Below, piece by piece: positions 9,381 through 19,122 of a stretch of DNA of 64,000 nucleotides. A program made the translations under genes and the position numbers. The DNA comes from Rheinheimera sediminis (lineage in GTDB: Bacteria; Pseudomonadota; Gammaproteobacteria; Enterobacterales; Alteromonadaceae), in the NCBI RefSeq assembly GCF_004005375.1, contig NZ_RZUF01000001.1:181700-245699 (forward strand), in the 5' to 3' direction. How positions within the stretch are numbered: the first letter of the stretch is position 1; each line of letters starts with the position of its first letter. The notes beneath the pieces are model-generated. The model was given only the letters and a program-made list of their open reading frames with translations, did not search any database and was not told where the DNA came from.

Positions 9381-9805
9381 CACTCTCTCCTGTGGCGATG
9401 GCCCCCTCCACCCGCCTTTATCTCTGGCTTGGTCGCATCGGCTTCACCGGACTTTTCATCCTGATCCCCGCCTGGGTACTATGGTTAGCGCCGCCTGAGC
9501 TTGGCAGTGCTAAGGTATTGCTGGCACTCTTATGGACGCCATTGTGGTTTCCACTTTGGGGTATGATCAGGGGCAAAGCTTATACCTTTGCCTGGGCCAA
9601 TTTTATTGTGATGCTGTACATGATCCACAGCCTGACCCACTTATGGGTCAGTTCTGGCACAGAGTTTTTGTTGGCGCTGCTGGAATTGCTGTTTTCCTGC
9701 CTGATGTTTGTCGGCTGCACTTATTATGCCCGTAACAGAGGCAGAGAGCTGGGTTTAAAAATACCCAAACTGAAAGATGATCCAATAAGAACAGCCAAAG
9801 ACTAA
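9377..9805 (+). CDS. DUF2069 inner-membrane protein
   Basis: Small polytopic membrane protein (142 aa) with about four hydrophobic segments at residues 20-38, 44-62, 70-87 and 91-113 and a basic C-terminal tail. It matches the DUF2069 pattern (WTPLWFPLWG, then KAYTFAWANF). The family has no known function; in many gammaproteobacteria it also follows wrbA. Its start overlaps the wrbA stop by 4 bp. Confidence 0.8.
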   Translation: MTLSPVAMAPSTRLYLWLGRIGFTGLFILIPAWVLWLAPPELGSAKVLLALLWTPLWFPLWGMIRGKAYTFAWANFIVMLYMIHSLTHLWVSSGTEFLLALLELLFSCLMFVGCTYYARNRGRELGLKIPKLKDDPIRTAKD

Positions 9806-9860
9806 TCTAAAGCCACACAGGTTGCGTACATAACCGCAGAGTAGTTAACGACATGCGGTT

Positions 9861-10463
9861 ATGAACCCAACAATAGCTTTATTTCCACTGAATACCTTGC
9901 TTCTGCCTGAAGGCAGAATGCGTTTGCGTTTATTCGAGCCACGTTATTTACGTTTGATGAAAGAGGCCAGCAGTGGTGTACGCTCTTTCGCTATGGCCAG
10001 TATTAACCCTCTGGTGAGTCAGCACCATCAAGACAGGATCTGTCCTGAAGTAACGCTAGTGTCTATTGTTGATTTTGAACAACTGCCTGATGGTTTACTT
10101 GGCATCACAGTCGAAGGTATAGGCCGTTATCAAATCAGCAAAAGGTGGCAAGAATACGATCAACTGCATGTCGCAGAGCTGAGCCCTGTGTCCTTCTGGA
10201 GTCCTGACAATACCACAACAGAGCAACAGGAGTTATGGCACAAATTACAATTGGTGTTTAAACAATACCCGGAATTGGCCACACTTTACCCACAACCCGC
10301 TCCTGAGAATTTATGCTGGTTGGTCTCACGCTGGATGGAACTACTGCCACTGACTCCTCATTTAAAACAACAGTGGTTAAAACAAAGTTTGACAGACACA
10401 GCCAAAGATCTGCAGCTTTGGCTGGAAGACAGTCTGGAAGATAGTCTGGAAGAGCACAGTTAG
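9861..10463 (+). CDS. LON substrate-binding-domain protein
   Basis: Free-standing LON N-terminal domain protein (200 aa) without the ATPase or protease parts of Lon. The opening segment, IALFPLNTLLLPEGRMRLRLFEPRYLRL, is the domain signature. Such proteins are widespread and probably recognise peptides or partner proteins, but their role is not established. The C-terminus ends in a direct repeat of LEDSLEDSLEEHS. It is 55 bp past the previous gene and converges on queE. Confidence 0.8.
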   Translation: MNPTIALFPLNTLLLPEGRMRLRLFEPRYLRLMKEASSGVRSFAMASINPLVSQHHQDRICPEVTLVSIVDFEQLPDGLLGITVEGIGRYQISKRWQEYDQLHVAELSPVSFWSPDNTTTEQQELWHKLQLVFKQYPELATLYPQPAPENLCWLVSRWMELLPLTPHLKQQWLKQSLTDTAKDLQLWLEDSLEDSLEEHS

Positions 10464-10472
10464 CGAACAGGC

Positions 10473-11138
10473 TCAGTTGATACCCAAATACTTGTGTACC
10501 TGAACACTCAATCGCCAGTTGTGCTGTTTACAGAATTCTATTGCCAGCTGAGTTGCTTTAGCTTTTTGACTGATAGGTTGCAAATACACCAGCTTATTTG
10601 TTAAATCCAGGCCCTGTAATAGTGCTAATAGCTCCTCTACATGTTTTTCCATGGCCACCGGGTGTTTAATTTCGTTGGCTCGCTCCATTGCTGTGCGAAG
10701 CACTTGATAGCCTCCCTTCATATTCACTTTAGGTGATACTGTGACCCAGGTGCTATCCGGTGCCAGAACTTCAAAAGTACCGCTGGTTTCAATCTGGGTT
10801 GAAAAGCCCTGGCTATGCAGCAGCTCACACAGAGGTCGCAAATCGTACATACAGGGCTCGCCACCTGTGATCACCACATGCTTTGCTCTGTAGCTTTTAT
10901 CAGCAAAAAGTTGCACTACTTCAGCTGAAGTTAAACTGCACCAGTGATCAGAATCGGCTTTCTTTTCCAAAATAGCAGCTGGGCTTAATTGCAACTCAGG
11001 GTCGATCTCCCAGGTTTGTTTGGTATCGCACCAGGAACAGCCCACAGGGCAGCCTTGTAAACGCAGAAAAATAGCTGGGGTACCGGTATAACTGCCTTCA
11101 CCCTGAATGGTCTCGAATATCTCGTTTACTTTATACAC
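10473..11138 (-). CDS. queE: 7-carboxy-7-deazaguanine synthase
   Basis: Radical SAM enzyme that makes CDG in the queuosine/7-deazapurine pathway. The cluster motif QGCPVGCSWCDTKQTW carries the three cysteines CxxxCxxC, and VITGGEP is the SAM-binding GGE motif. No ATG exists at the 5' end. The open frame extends up to a TTG at 11234, overlapping queC, but a GTG at 11138 gives 221 aa beginning VYKVNEIFETIQGEG, which matches the normal family N-terminus and has AAAGGA upstream. It is divergent from queC, with which it works in the same pathway. Confidence 0.93.
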   Translation of the reverse strand: MYKVNEIFETIQGEGSYTGTPAIFLRLQGCPVGCSWCDTKQTWEIDPELQLSPAAILEKKADSDHWCSLTSAEVVQLFADKSYRAKHVVITGGEPCMYDLRPLCELLHSQGFSTQIETSGTFEVLAPDSTWVTVSPKVNMKGGYQVLRTAMERANEIKHPVAMEKHVEELLALLQGLDLTNKLVYLQPISQKAKATQLAIEFCKQHNWRLSVQVHKYLGIN

Positions 11139-11225
11139 TTTATGGGGTTTTCCTTTAGCTACAGGCTCAGATACAGTACAATGCGCGCCCGAAATTTTGC
11201 CTATTATAGCGAGAGAGCCTGACAG

Positions 11226-11903
11226 ATGCCGCAAAAAGTTGTTGTGATCTATTCCGGCGGTATGGATTCATTTACCGTGTTGCATAAAGCCATAGCTGAT
11301 GGTCATGAAGTCTATGCGCTGTCTTTTAACTATGGGCAGCGCCACGTCAAAGAACTGGTCTGTGCTAAGAGCGTCTGTGAAGAATTAGGCGTACCACACA
11401 AAATCGTAGATATTTCAGCGATAAATCAGCTACTGGCGGGTTCCAGCCTGATGGCACCGGACAGTACGCATGAAGATATTCAGATCCCTGAAGGCCATTA
11501 CGCTGCGGATACTATGAAATCGACCGTGGTGCCGAATCGCAATATGATTTTATTATCCTTAGCCGTAGGCTATGCAGTCTCGCTGAATGCACGCGCTGTG
11601 TATTATGGCGCTCATTCTGGTGATCATTTTATCTACCCGGATTGCCGTCCTGATTTTGTGCATAAAATGAATGAAGTTTGTCAGGTGGCTAACTACGAAC
11701 CCGTAGATATTGTCAGCCCTTATTTAAGTCAGACCAAAATTGAAATTTTACGCGATGGTTTAGCTATGGGGCTGGATTACAGCAAAACCTGGACCTGTTA
11801 CAACGGTCGTGAAAAAGCCTGTGGTAAATGTGGCTCTTGTCAGGAACGACTGGAAGCTTTTGAGCTAAATAATGCGACAGACCCGTTAATTTACGAAGGC
11901 TGA
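11226..11903 (+). CDS. queC: 7-cyano-7-deazaguanine synthase
   Basis: QueC converts CDG to preQ0 with ATP and ammonia. The product (225 aa) has the N-terminal PP-loop YSGGMDSFT near residues 9-17, the VVPNRNM segment, and the C-terminal zinc site [15 protein letters not shown] with four cysteines. It is divergent from queE across an 87-bp gap (using the GTG start of queE) that must hold both promoters. No queD or queF is in the window. Its last 13 bp overlap the convergent metR end. Confidence 0.95.
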   Translation: MPQKVVVIYSGGMDSFTVLHKAIADGHEVYALSFNYGQRHVKELVCAKSVCEELGVPHKIVDISAINQLLAGSSLMAPDSTHEDIQIPEGHYAADTMKSTVVPNRNMILLSLAVGYAVSLNARAVYYGAHSGDHFIYPDCRPDFVHKMNEVCQVANYEPVDIVSPYLSQTKIEILRDGLAMGLDYSKTWTCYNGREKACGKCGSCQERLEAFELNNATDPLIYEG

Positions 11904-12769
11904 TGCAGCCTTATTTGCTCCAACAACTGTCGCAGCGGGTTAGCCTCTTGCTGCCCCTGCCGACAGGCTGCATACATAGTTCGAAATAAACCTTGCTCTC
12001 CAATAGGGATAACAGCCAGCAGGCCCTGAGCCCGATAAGGCTCCATTAGCCAGCGTGGTAATAAAGCAACCCCCTGCCCGGCAGCAATCAACTGCAAAAT
12101 CTGGCTGCTTTGCGCCACAGTTCTGAATTTAGCGTCCAAGCCTTGTGGTGCCAGCACATAACGGTATAAATCCTGCCTGTCCAAAGGTAATGGATAACCC
12201 AATAAACTCTCTTGCTTTAGCAACTGCGCCTGCACAAATGGCTGCTGCGCCAGCGCATGGTCCATGCTAACACCAAGACACAATTCCATTTCAAATAAAG
12301 CTGAAAAATGGCAGCCTGTAAGCTCGCGTTGGTCTGTCGTCAGCACCAAATCCAATTCATCACTTAATAAAGCATCCAAAGCGTTGTGTTCAATTTCTGC
12401 AGAAAACTCAACCGGACAGTCGGGTTGCTGCAATCCAAATGCTTTAACAGCTGGCATTAACCAGTGGAAACAGGCATGACATTCTACAGCGAGTCTAATA
12501 CGACTTAAGGCCTTTCCTTTGAGCTGAGCTTCGGTCTGCGCTACCAAAGGCAGGATGTGAGCTGCCAAGTCCAGTAGCAGCTGACCTTGAGCACTAAAAC
12601 AGACTGGCTGGCTTTTACGTAGGTAAAGTGCGGCGCCAAAGTAAGACTCAGCTTCTTTGAGTTGATGCGACAAAGCCGACTGAGTCAGGCAAAGCTGATC
12701 TGCTGCAGCCACTAAAGTGCCCGTTTGTTGTAACGCCTGCAAAGTGCGCAACAGCTTTAAATCTATCAT
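11891..12769 (-). CDS. metR: LysR-family regulator of methionine synthesis, MetR
   Basis: Transcription factor that activates metE/metH-type genes with homocysteine as coregulator. The N-terminal winged helix-turn-helix spans about residues 1-60 ([35 protein letters not shown]), followed by [11 protein letters not shown] and the effector domain opening [15 protein letters not shown], which closely matches E. coli MetR (RKSQPL, IECHSC). The length is 292 aa. Upstream at 12870-12893 are three phased MetJ-like boxes, consistent with the known MetJ control of metR in enterobacteria. No met structural gene is next to it here. Confidence 0.9.
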   Translation of the reverse strand: MIDLKLLRTLQALQQTGTLVAAADQLCLTQSALSHQLKEAESYFGAALYLRKSQPVCFSAQGQLLLDLAAHILPLVAQTEAQLKGKALSRIRLAVECHACFHWLMPAVKAFGLQQPDCPVEFSAEIEHNALDALLSDELDLVLTTDQRELTGCHFSALFEMELCLGVSMDHALAQQPFVQAQLLKQESLLGYPLPLDRQDLYRYVLAPQGLDAKFRTVAQSSQILQLIAAGQGVALLPRWLMEPYRAQGLLAVIPIGEQGLFRTMYAACRQGQQEANPLRQLLEQIRLHQPS

Positions 12770-12869
12770 AGCCCCATTCCTTTAAAGCCTATTTTTTATA
12801 ACAAGAATAGTCTTGATACTGATCATGCAACCCATTTGTATGTTTCTGTTTAGAACAACTAGCAATTTT

Positions 12870-12893
12870 AGACATTTAAACACCTAGATGTCT
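12870..12893 (-). promoter_or_regulatory. Candidate MetJ operator (three phased met boxes) upstream of metR
   Basis: Three consecutive 8-bp blocks read AGACATTT, AAACACCT and AGATGTCT. Against the MetJ box AGACGTCT the outer two match at 6 and 7 positions and the middle one at 4. The exact 8-bp phasing is how MetJ dimers bind side by side. The site is about 100 bp upstream of the metR start. Recognition is by eye; metJ itself is not in the window. Confidence 0.55.
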
Positions 12894-12972
12894 ACACTTA
12901 GAAATAAAATAACGAGTTAAACAGCGCGTTGCATGATGGAATTGCGGCAATAACTTGCCCCTGAAGAGCCGA

Positions 12973-13005
12973 AACAACAAAGGGCCAATTTGGCCCTTTG
13001 TTGTT
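12973..13005 (-). terminator. Palindromic terminator after cysB
   Basis: Two perfect 16-bp arms (ACAACAAAGGGCCAA core) around a single central base, ending 11 bp past the cysB stop. On the minus strand the stem ends in TTTGTTGTT. It separates cysB from the metR promoter region. Confidence 0.7.
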
Positions 13006-13016
13006 ATCAGCACAAG

Positions 13017-13997
<981 letters not shown>

Positions 13998-14029
13998 TCA
14001 GTGATCCGTTCTTGGCATATGATATAAAC

Positions 14030-14057
14030 ACTATACATATTCATCTGGATATTCCAA
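14030..14057 (-). promoter_or_regulatory. Possible sigma-70 promoter of cysB
   Basis: On the minus strand, TTGGAA and TATAGT are separated by 16 bp, about 35 bp upstream of the cysB ATG. This matches the sigma-70 pattern at four or more positions per hexamer. It was found by eye in an AT-rich stretch, where chance matches are common. Confidence 0.35.
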
Positions 14058-14151
14058 CTTATTTTGATTTACTTGGAATATATAACCAATAGTAACTAAA
14101 AAATGCAGTCTATTGGTTAACACTATGACAACAGAAGCAGCAGGGGACCCT

Positions 14152-14844
14152 ATGTCGGCGCCAGACTTATCCATCGACTTTGCGACAGTGCTTGCATCAG
14201 CCGCACATGACATGAAAAACTCGTTGTGCTTACTGATCCAGTCTATTGATAACCTGCAACAAGAGCAGCAACATCTGGATAGCAATGGCCGCGAAGAGTT
14301 ATCCCGAATTCATTACGAAGCAAACAGACTTAATATCAATTTGCTGCAATTATTGTCTTTATACCGAATCGAGAAAAACCAGCTTCCTTTGCAAATTGAT
14401 CAGTATTATATCTCCGATTTATTTGAAGAAATCTTTCTTAAAAATGAAATGTACAGTACTCAAAAAAACATTCAGGTGGAAATACAGGATGGCAGTGATT
14501 TACTCTGGTATTTTGACAGCGATCTGATCAGCAATCTGCTCAATGATATGTTTGTAAACGCACTACGCTACACCAAGAGCAAATTAGTATTAAGAGCCGA
14601 ATTAACTGAGTATGGTCTGGCAATAGAACTGCATGATGATGGTCCGGGATATCCTGAATTTATGCTGGAAAATGCCGATACCTTAATGAAAGATTTAAAT
14701 TTAGCCGCAGGCCGCACAGGTTTAGGCCTGTTTTTTGCAGGGTTAATCGCAAAAGCACATAAAAACCATGGTAAAACTGGCTTTATTCGTTTAAGTAATG
14801 GCGGTTTGTACGGCGGCGCTATGTTTAGCCTGTATTTGCCCTGA
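14152..14844 (+). CDS. Soluble orphan histidine kinase
   Basis: Short cytoplasmic sensor kinase (230 aa) without membrane segments or a visible sensor domain. The phosphoacceptor box is ASAAHDMKNSL, near residue 15 of this start. The ATPase domain shows the N box (LLNDMFVNALRYT), the G1 box (HDDGPGYP) and the G2 box (GRTGLGLFFA), so all ATP-lid motifs are present. The ATG at 14152 is preferred because AGGGG lies 5 nt upstream; an ATG at 14125 and a TTG at 14113 lie in frame. No response regulator is adjacent, so its partner and signal are unknown. A gap of 91 bp separates it from the next gene on the same strand. Confidence 0.75.
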   Translation: MSAPDLSIDFATVLASAAHDMKNSLCLLIQSIDNLQQEQQHLDSNGREELSRIHYEANRLNINLLQLLSLYRIEKNQLPLQIDQYYISDLFEEIFLKNEMYSTQKNIQVEIQDGSDLLWYFDSDLISNLLNDMFVNALRYTKSKLVLRAELTEYGLAIELHDDGPGYPEFMLENADTLMKDLNLAAGRTGLGLFFAGLIAKAHKNHGKTGFIRLSNGGLYGGAMFSLYLP

Positions 14845-14935
14845 TCGAACCTTTAGATAGTTATTTTTCAACGCTCAGCTTAAAATCAAGTCTGGGCTGA
14901 CATTACCCGGAGACTACGGGAGCAACGGAGTTTGG

Positions 14936-15700
14936 ATGCTTTTTACTATTATCATTGTGCTGGTTATTGCACTGGTGATTATCGCCGTCATAGTCAACGC
15001 TGTACAGCAACATAAAGAGCGGCTGGCTGCGCTGAAAAGAGCAGAGTTTTCTAAACTCCGCACTTTGCTGGAAGAAACAGAAGACATTCTGCTCAACGCC
15101 GCCAATGTCCCTATGACGAAAGGCATCATGCAAATGCTGCTTAAACGTATAAATGTTACGCTCAAAGCTATGTTGGAGCTGGAGCCTACTTCTAAAGACC
15201 TGAAAAAACGCATTGGCGAAACGGAAGCCCGTTTAAATGACGCATCAGCTGGTGGTGACACAGCAGTTGAAGGCTTAACCATGCCAGATAATGATAAACA
15301 AATTATCGGCATGATCCAGGGGATCAAGAAACTGCGAACTATATTACGGAGCGAACATGCCCGTGGCAATATTGACACTCAAACCGTAGTACAGGAAGAC
15401 AGACGACTGGAAATGCTGCAATTACGCATTAACGTGGAAAGTCAGATCAAAAGAGGCAATCAGGCAAGATCGGGCAATATGCTTGGATCAGCTCGACAAT
15501 GTTATGAAAAGGCGCTTACCACCTTATCCAATTGTGCTCATGCTGATGACTATATCACCACTCGTAAAAGCGAAGTCATGACCATACTCGAAGACATTGC
15601 GACTGAACTTAAAGAGGGTAATCTGCGCGATAGACAGAAAAAAGCTGAGCAGGAAAATAATGATTTGGATGTACTATTTGCCCCGAAACGTAAGTGGTAA
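14936..15700 (+). CDS. Membrane-anchored coiled-coil protein of unknown function
   Basis: I do not recognise a functional family. The 254-aa product has one strongly hydrophobic N-terminal helix (residues 2-24) and a long helical, charged remainder with coiled-coil character (residues 27-75 and 120-230). A tetratricopeptide-like helix pair appears near residues 175-200 (SARQCYEKALTTLSNCA). The tail is basic (FAPKRKW). The predicted topology is a single anchor with a large cytoplasmic part. GGAG lies 6 nt upstream of the ATG, so the start is good. It lies between the orphan kinase and convergent topA. Confidence 0.7.
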   Translation: MLFTIIIVLVIALVIIAVIVNAVQQHKERLAALKRAEFSKLRTLLEETEDILLNAANVPMTKGIMQMLLKRINVTLKAMLELEPTSKDLKKRIGETEARLNDASAGGDTAVEGLTMPDNDKQIIGMIQGIKKLRTILRSEHARGNIDTQTVVQEDRRLEMLQLRINVESQIKRGNQARSGNMLGSARQCYEKALTTLSNCAHADDYITTRKSEVMTILEDIATELKEGNLRDRQKKAEQENNDLDVLFAPKRKW

Positions 15701-15703
15701 CTC

Positions 15704-15825
15704 CCCTTCGTCCTTGAAGCTGCAGCTTTGTTGACTGCGTGCTTTCACCCCAGTCACATAGGTCACTATGCTCCTGGGGTCTCAATCCCTTGTCGCCGCG
15801 CTGCAACTCCAATGACTTTGGGGAT
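15704..15825 (+). repeat. ATACCC-family interspersed repeat, copy 1
   Basis: About 120 bp. It contains the segment CTTGAAGCTGCAGCTTTGTT, a central hairpin (CCCCAG, inner CATAG/CTATG, CTGGGG at 15748-15779) and a closing segment GTCGCCGCGCTGCAACTC. Related copies lie at 15832, 18813, 18934 and 33711, a mini form at 62830 and a tandem form at 54200. It is non-coding as far as I can see. Confidence 0.75.
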
Positions 15826-15831
15826 GTCCCC

Positions 15832-16003
15832 TTTGCCCTTAAAGCTGCAGCTTTGTTGACTGCGTGTTTTCACTAGTCATTTTCAAAATATAAGCTTGGT
15901 CTGGCATGCAAGCTTTGACTTCTATCCAAGTGCATATAGGTTAACTCTGCTGCTTGGGTCTCAATAACTTGTCGCCGCTGTGCAACTCAAATGACTGCGG
16001 GTA
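15832..16003 (+). repeat. ATACCC-family interspersed repeat, copy 2 (diverged, longer)
   Basis: Direct tandem neighbour of copy 1 with the same ends (AAGCTGCAGCTTTGTTGACT at the left, CTTGTCGCCGCTGTGCAACT at the right). Its central hairpin is replaced by about 50 bp of extra sequence containing two AAGCTT sites. Together with copy 1 it fills most of the 355-bp gap between 15701 and topA. Confidence 0.65.
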
Positions 16004-16016
16004 TAACTGCTCAGAT

Positions 16017-16047
16017 AGTAAAAAGGCGCTCGAGGCGCCTTTTTACT
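16017..16047. terminator. Strong bidirectional terminator after topA
   Basis: Perfect 13-bp arms (AGTAAAAAGGCGC and its complement) with a 5-nt loop, carrying A and T runs on either side of a GC core. It lies 9 bp past the topA stop and can serve the minus-strand topA and any plus-strand transcript. Confidence 0.85.
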
Positions 16048-16055
16048 GTGTTCAA

Positions 16056-18653
16056 TCACTTCTCTTTTTCTTTAGTCACAACCCAGCGACCATTCTCATA
16101 CCAGGCTGACCAGCCAGTGGCTTTGCCTTCTTTTTCTGTCATCACGTATTGCTGTTTAGTCTTGCGACTCCAGCGAATGATAGCCGGATTGCCCGAAGCG
16201 TCAGCTGACGGAGCTTCTGCCAGATAATGGAACTTCGGCATAATCCGGTCTTTAAAACGCGCCAACTCAGACACCAGTGGCGCTCGTGTTTCCCTTGATT
16301 TAGGGAAAGTAGCAGCAGCAAGGAATAAACCTGCAGCGCCATCACGCAGCACAAAATAAGTCTCTGACTTTTCACATTTGAGTTCAGGCAAATGCACCGG
16401 ATCTTCTTTAGGAGGTGCCGCTTCACCACTCTTTAACAGCTTACGGGTATTTTTGCAGGCATCGTTGGTACAACCAAAGTATTTACCGAAACGACCTGAT
16501 TTGAGCTGCATATCTGAACCACACTTCTCACATTCGATCAGCGGGCCGTCATAGCCTTTGAGTTTAAACACACCAGCTTCAACCAGATAACCGTCACAAC
16601 CCGGATTATTACCACAGACATACAGCTTACGCTGCTCGTCGATCAGGTAATGATCCATAGCTGTGCCACATTTAGCACAACGTTTTTTATGACGCAGTAT
16701 CTCGGTTTCTAATTCATCTTCATCAGCCACTTCAACAGCGTCATCACCAGGAGTCAGGTTCATTGTCGTGGTGCAGCGTTCTTTTGGCGGCAGGTTGTAA
16801 CCTGAGCAACCTAAAAACACACCGGTAGATGCAGTACGAATACCCATCTGGCGACCGCAAGTTGGACAAGCAATATCCGTCAGCACAAACTGATTAGTGC
16901 GCATGCCACCCTGCTCTGGGTCAGATTCCGCCGTTTTTAACTGCTGCGAGAAATCGCCATAAAACTGATCCAATACCTTACGCCATTGCAGCTCACCGTG
17001 AGCTATGTCATCAAGACGCACTTCCATATTGGCAGTAAAGTCGTAACTCATTAAATCGCCGAAGTTTTCAACTAAACGGTCTGTAACAATTTCACCCATT
17101 TTTTCGGCGTAGAAACGGCGGTTATCGACTTTGACATAACCGCGCTCCTGGATAGTTGAAATAATGGCAGCATAAGTGGAAGGACGACCTATACCGCGCT
17201 TTTCCAGCTCTTTGACTAAGCTGGCTTCGCTAAAACGAGCCGGTGGTTTGGTGAAGTGCTGAGCAGGAGTTAATTGCTCCAGCGTTAAACTTTCACCCGG
17301 TTTTACATCCGGCAATTCCAGCTCTTCTTCGTCTTTGCGTTTCTGCGCAGGCTGTACTTTAGTCCAGCCATCAAAACGTAATACCCGGCCTTTGGCTTTT
17401 AATTCAAAATCTGCTGCAGCCACTGTGATCACTGTCACATCGTATTGTGCAGACGGCATCTGACAGGCCACAAACTGGCGCCAAATCAGCTCGTAAAGTT
17501 TACGGGCATCGGCTTCCATATCTTGCAGGCTGCTGGCCAGTACAAAGACATCTGATGGGCGAATGGCTTCGTGCGCTTCCTGGGCATTGGCTTTGCTGCC
17601 ATAACTTAATGGCTGTTCCGGCAAATACTTAGCGCCAAAATTTTGTTCAATATAATCACGACAAGCCGTCAGTGCATCCAGACTCAGGTTAGTCGAGTCG
17701 GTACGCATATAAGTAATGTGACCCGCTTCGTATAAACGCTGCGCCAGCATCATGGTCTTCTTCACACCATAACCTAAACGGGTACTTGCAGCTTGCTGTA
17801 AGGTTGACGTAATAAAAGGCGCCTGAGCTTTACTGCTCGACGGCTTATCTTCGCGCTCAGTGACCTGGTAGCTGGCTTTTTGCAGCACAGCCACAGCAGC
17901 ATCAGTCTGGGCTTTGTTTTCTGGTCTGAAGGCTTTTCCGGCTTGTTTAGCCACATCCAGCTGCAAAGCTACACCGGCCTTAGTTTGCGTATCCGCAGCA
18001 ACAGTCCAGTATTCTTCCGGCACGAAGGCTTTAATTTCACGCTCCCGCTCGACCACCAACCGCACAGCTACAGACTGGACACGACCAGCAGATAAGCCAC
18101 GGGCTACCTTTTTCCATAGCAGTGGAGACACCATAAAGCCGACCACCCGGTCCAAAAAGCGACGGGCTTGCTGAGCATTAACGCGGTGCTGATTGACTTC
18201 ACCTGGTTCAACAAAAGCATTTTTTATAGCATTTTGGGTAATTTCGTTAAACACCACCCGCTTAAACTTTTGATGCTCACCACCAATAATCTCCTGAAGG
18301 TGCCAGGCTATCGCCTCCCCTTCACGGTCTAAGTCGGTTGCCAGATAAACAGTGTCTGCTTTTTCAGCCAGAGCTTTCAGCTCTTTGACCACTTTCTCTT
18401 TGCCAGGCAAAATTTCATAGCGGGCTTGCCAGTTATTGCTTGGGTCTATGCCCATACGCTCAACCAGAGCCTGGTACTCTTTTTGCTCTTTGCTCAGCTT
18501 AGTCTTGTCTTCTTTGACTTTATCCTTATTGCTGCTGGTGGGCAGATCGCGGATATGACCAACACTGGATTTGACGATAAAATCGTTTCCCAGATATTTA
18601 TTAATAGTTTTAGCTTTTGCCGGTGATTCGACTATGACTAGTGATTTCGCCAT
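16056..18653 (-). CDS. topA: DNA topoisomerase I
   Basis: Type IA topoisomerase that relaxes negative supercoils by nicking and passing a single strand. The 865-aa product has the N-terminal TOPRIM domain ([14 protein letters not shown], then [14 protein letters not shown] near residue 107), the catalytic Tyr315 in [20 protein letters not shown], and GIGRPSTYA. The C-terminal part has three four-Cys zinc-ribbon modules beginning near residues 600, 660 and 705. All key residues are present. It is flanked on both sides by pairs of the ATACCC-family repeat in opposite orientation. Confidence 0.97.
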   Translation of the reverse strand: MAKSLVIVESPAKAKTINKYLGNDFIVKSSVGHIRDLPTSSNKDKVKEDKTKLSKEQKEYQALVERMGIDPSNNWQARYEILPGKEKVVKELKALAEKADTVYLATDLDREGEAIAWHLQEIIGGEHQKFKRVVFNEITQNAIKNAFVEPGEVNQHRVNAQQARRFLDRVVGFMVSPLLWKKVARGLSAGRVQSVAVRLVVEREREIKAFVPEEYWTVAADTQTKAGVALQLDVAKQAGKAFRPENKAQTDAAVAVLQKASYQVTEREDKPSSSKAQAPFITSTLQQAASTRLGYGVKKTMMLAQRLYEAGHITYMRTDSTNLSLDALTACRDYIEQNFGAKYLPEQPLSYGSKANAQEAHEAIRPSDVFVLASSLQDMEADARKLYELIWRQFVACQMPSAQYDVTVITVAAADFELKAKGRVLRFDGWTKVQPAQKRKDEEELELPDVKPGESLTLEQLTPAQHFTKPPARFSEASLVKELEKRGIGRPSTYAAIISTIQERGYVKVDNRRFYAEKMGEIVTDRLVENFGDLMSYDFTANMEVRLDDIAHGELQWRKVLDQFYGDFSQQLKTAESDPEQGGMRTNQFVLTDIACPTCGRQMGIRTASTGVFLGCSGYNLPPKERCTTTMNLTPGDDAVEVADEDELETEILRHKKRCAKCGTAMDHYLIDEQRKLYVCGNNPGCDGYLVEAGVFKLKGYDGPLIECEKCGSDMQLKSGRFGKYFGCTNDACKNTRKLLKSGEAAPPKEDPVHLPELKCEKSETYFVLRDGAAGLFLAAATFPKSRETRAPLVSELARFKDRIMPKFHYLAEAPSADASGNPAIIRWSRKTKQQYVMTEKEGKATGWSAWYENGRWVVTKEKEK

Positions 18654-18812
18654 TTTGTGATTGAGATCCCTGACCTTTTAGCGTGCCGGAGGGCACTTCT
18701 TTTTTAACGTATATCCGCAAACTCAAGTTGTGACAAGAGAATAAGTTCATTATTATGCCAGAAGGTCACAATTTAGTGACTTTTCGCTGAATAAATCAGC
18801 GGGACCTGTATA

Positions 18813-18926
18813 AAGTAATAAAAGTCGCAACGAGGCGGCAAGCGAGCGAGACCCGGGAGCATAGCTATCCTATGTGACTGGGCCAAGTAGCGCAGCCAAC
18901 AACGCTGTGGCTTTAAGTACGCAGGG
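18813..18926 (-). repeat. ATACCC-family interspersed repeat, copy 3
   Basis: Reverse-orientation relative of copy 1, with the same CATAG/CTATG central hairpin near 18860 and the GCTTTAAGTACG end. Copies 3 and 4 together fill 18813-19050 of the 469-bp gap between topA and astB. The remaining 150 bp next to topA are AT-rich and probably hold its promoter. Confidence 0.75.
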
Positions 18927-18933
18927 TGGTTGC

Positions 18934-19050
18934 CCAAAGTAATTAAAGTTACAGCTAGGCGGCAAGCGAGCGAGACCCAGAAGCATAGCTATCCTATGTG
19001 ACTGGGGCAAGTAGCGCAGCCAACAACGCTGTGGCTTTAAGTACGCAGGG
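18934..19050 (-). repeat. ATACCC-family interspersed repeat, copy 4
   Basis: Tandem direct copy of copy 3, with a period of about 124 bp and almost identical sequence over most of its length. It ends 72 bp before the astB start. The open frame running across copies 3 and 4 on the minus strand has no family resemblance and is an artefact of the repeat. Confidence 0.75.
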
Positions 19051-19122
19051 AAAAAATGAAGCAACGGCCGCAACAATAATAAAAGCAGAGCCCCTTCCCA
19101 AAAATGAAGGAATAAAGCAAAA

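Noticed and set aside
10473..11234. Longer queE start (TTG at 11234) overlapping queC
   Set aside because: The added 32 residues match nothing in the family, and the GTG at 11138 gives the standard length.
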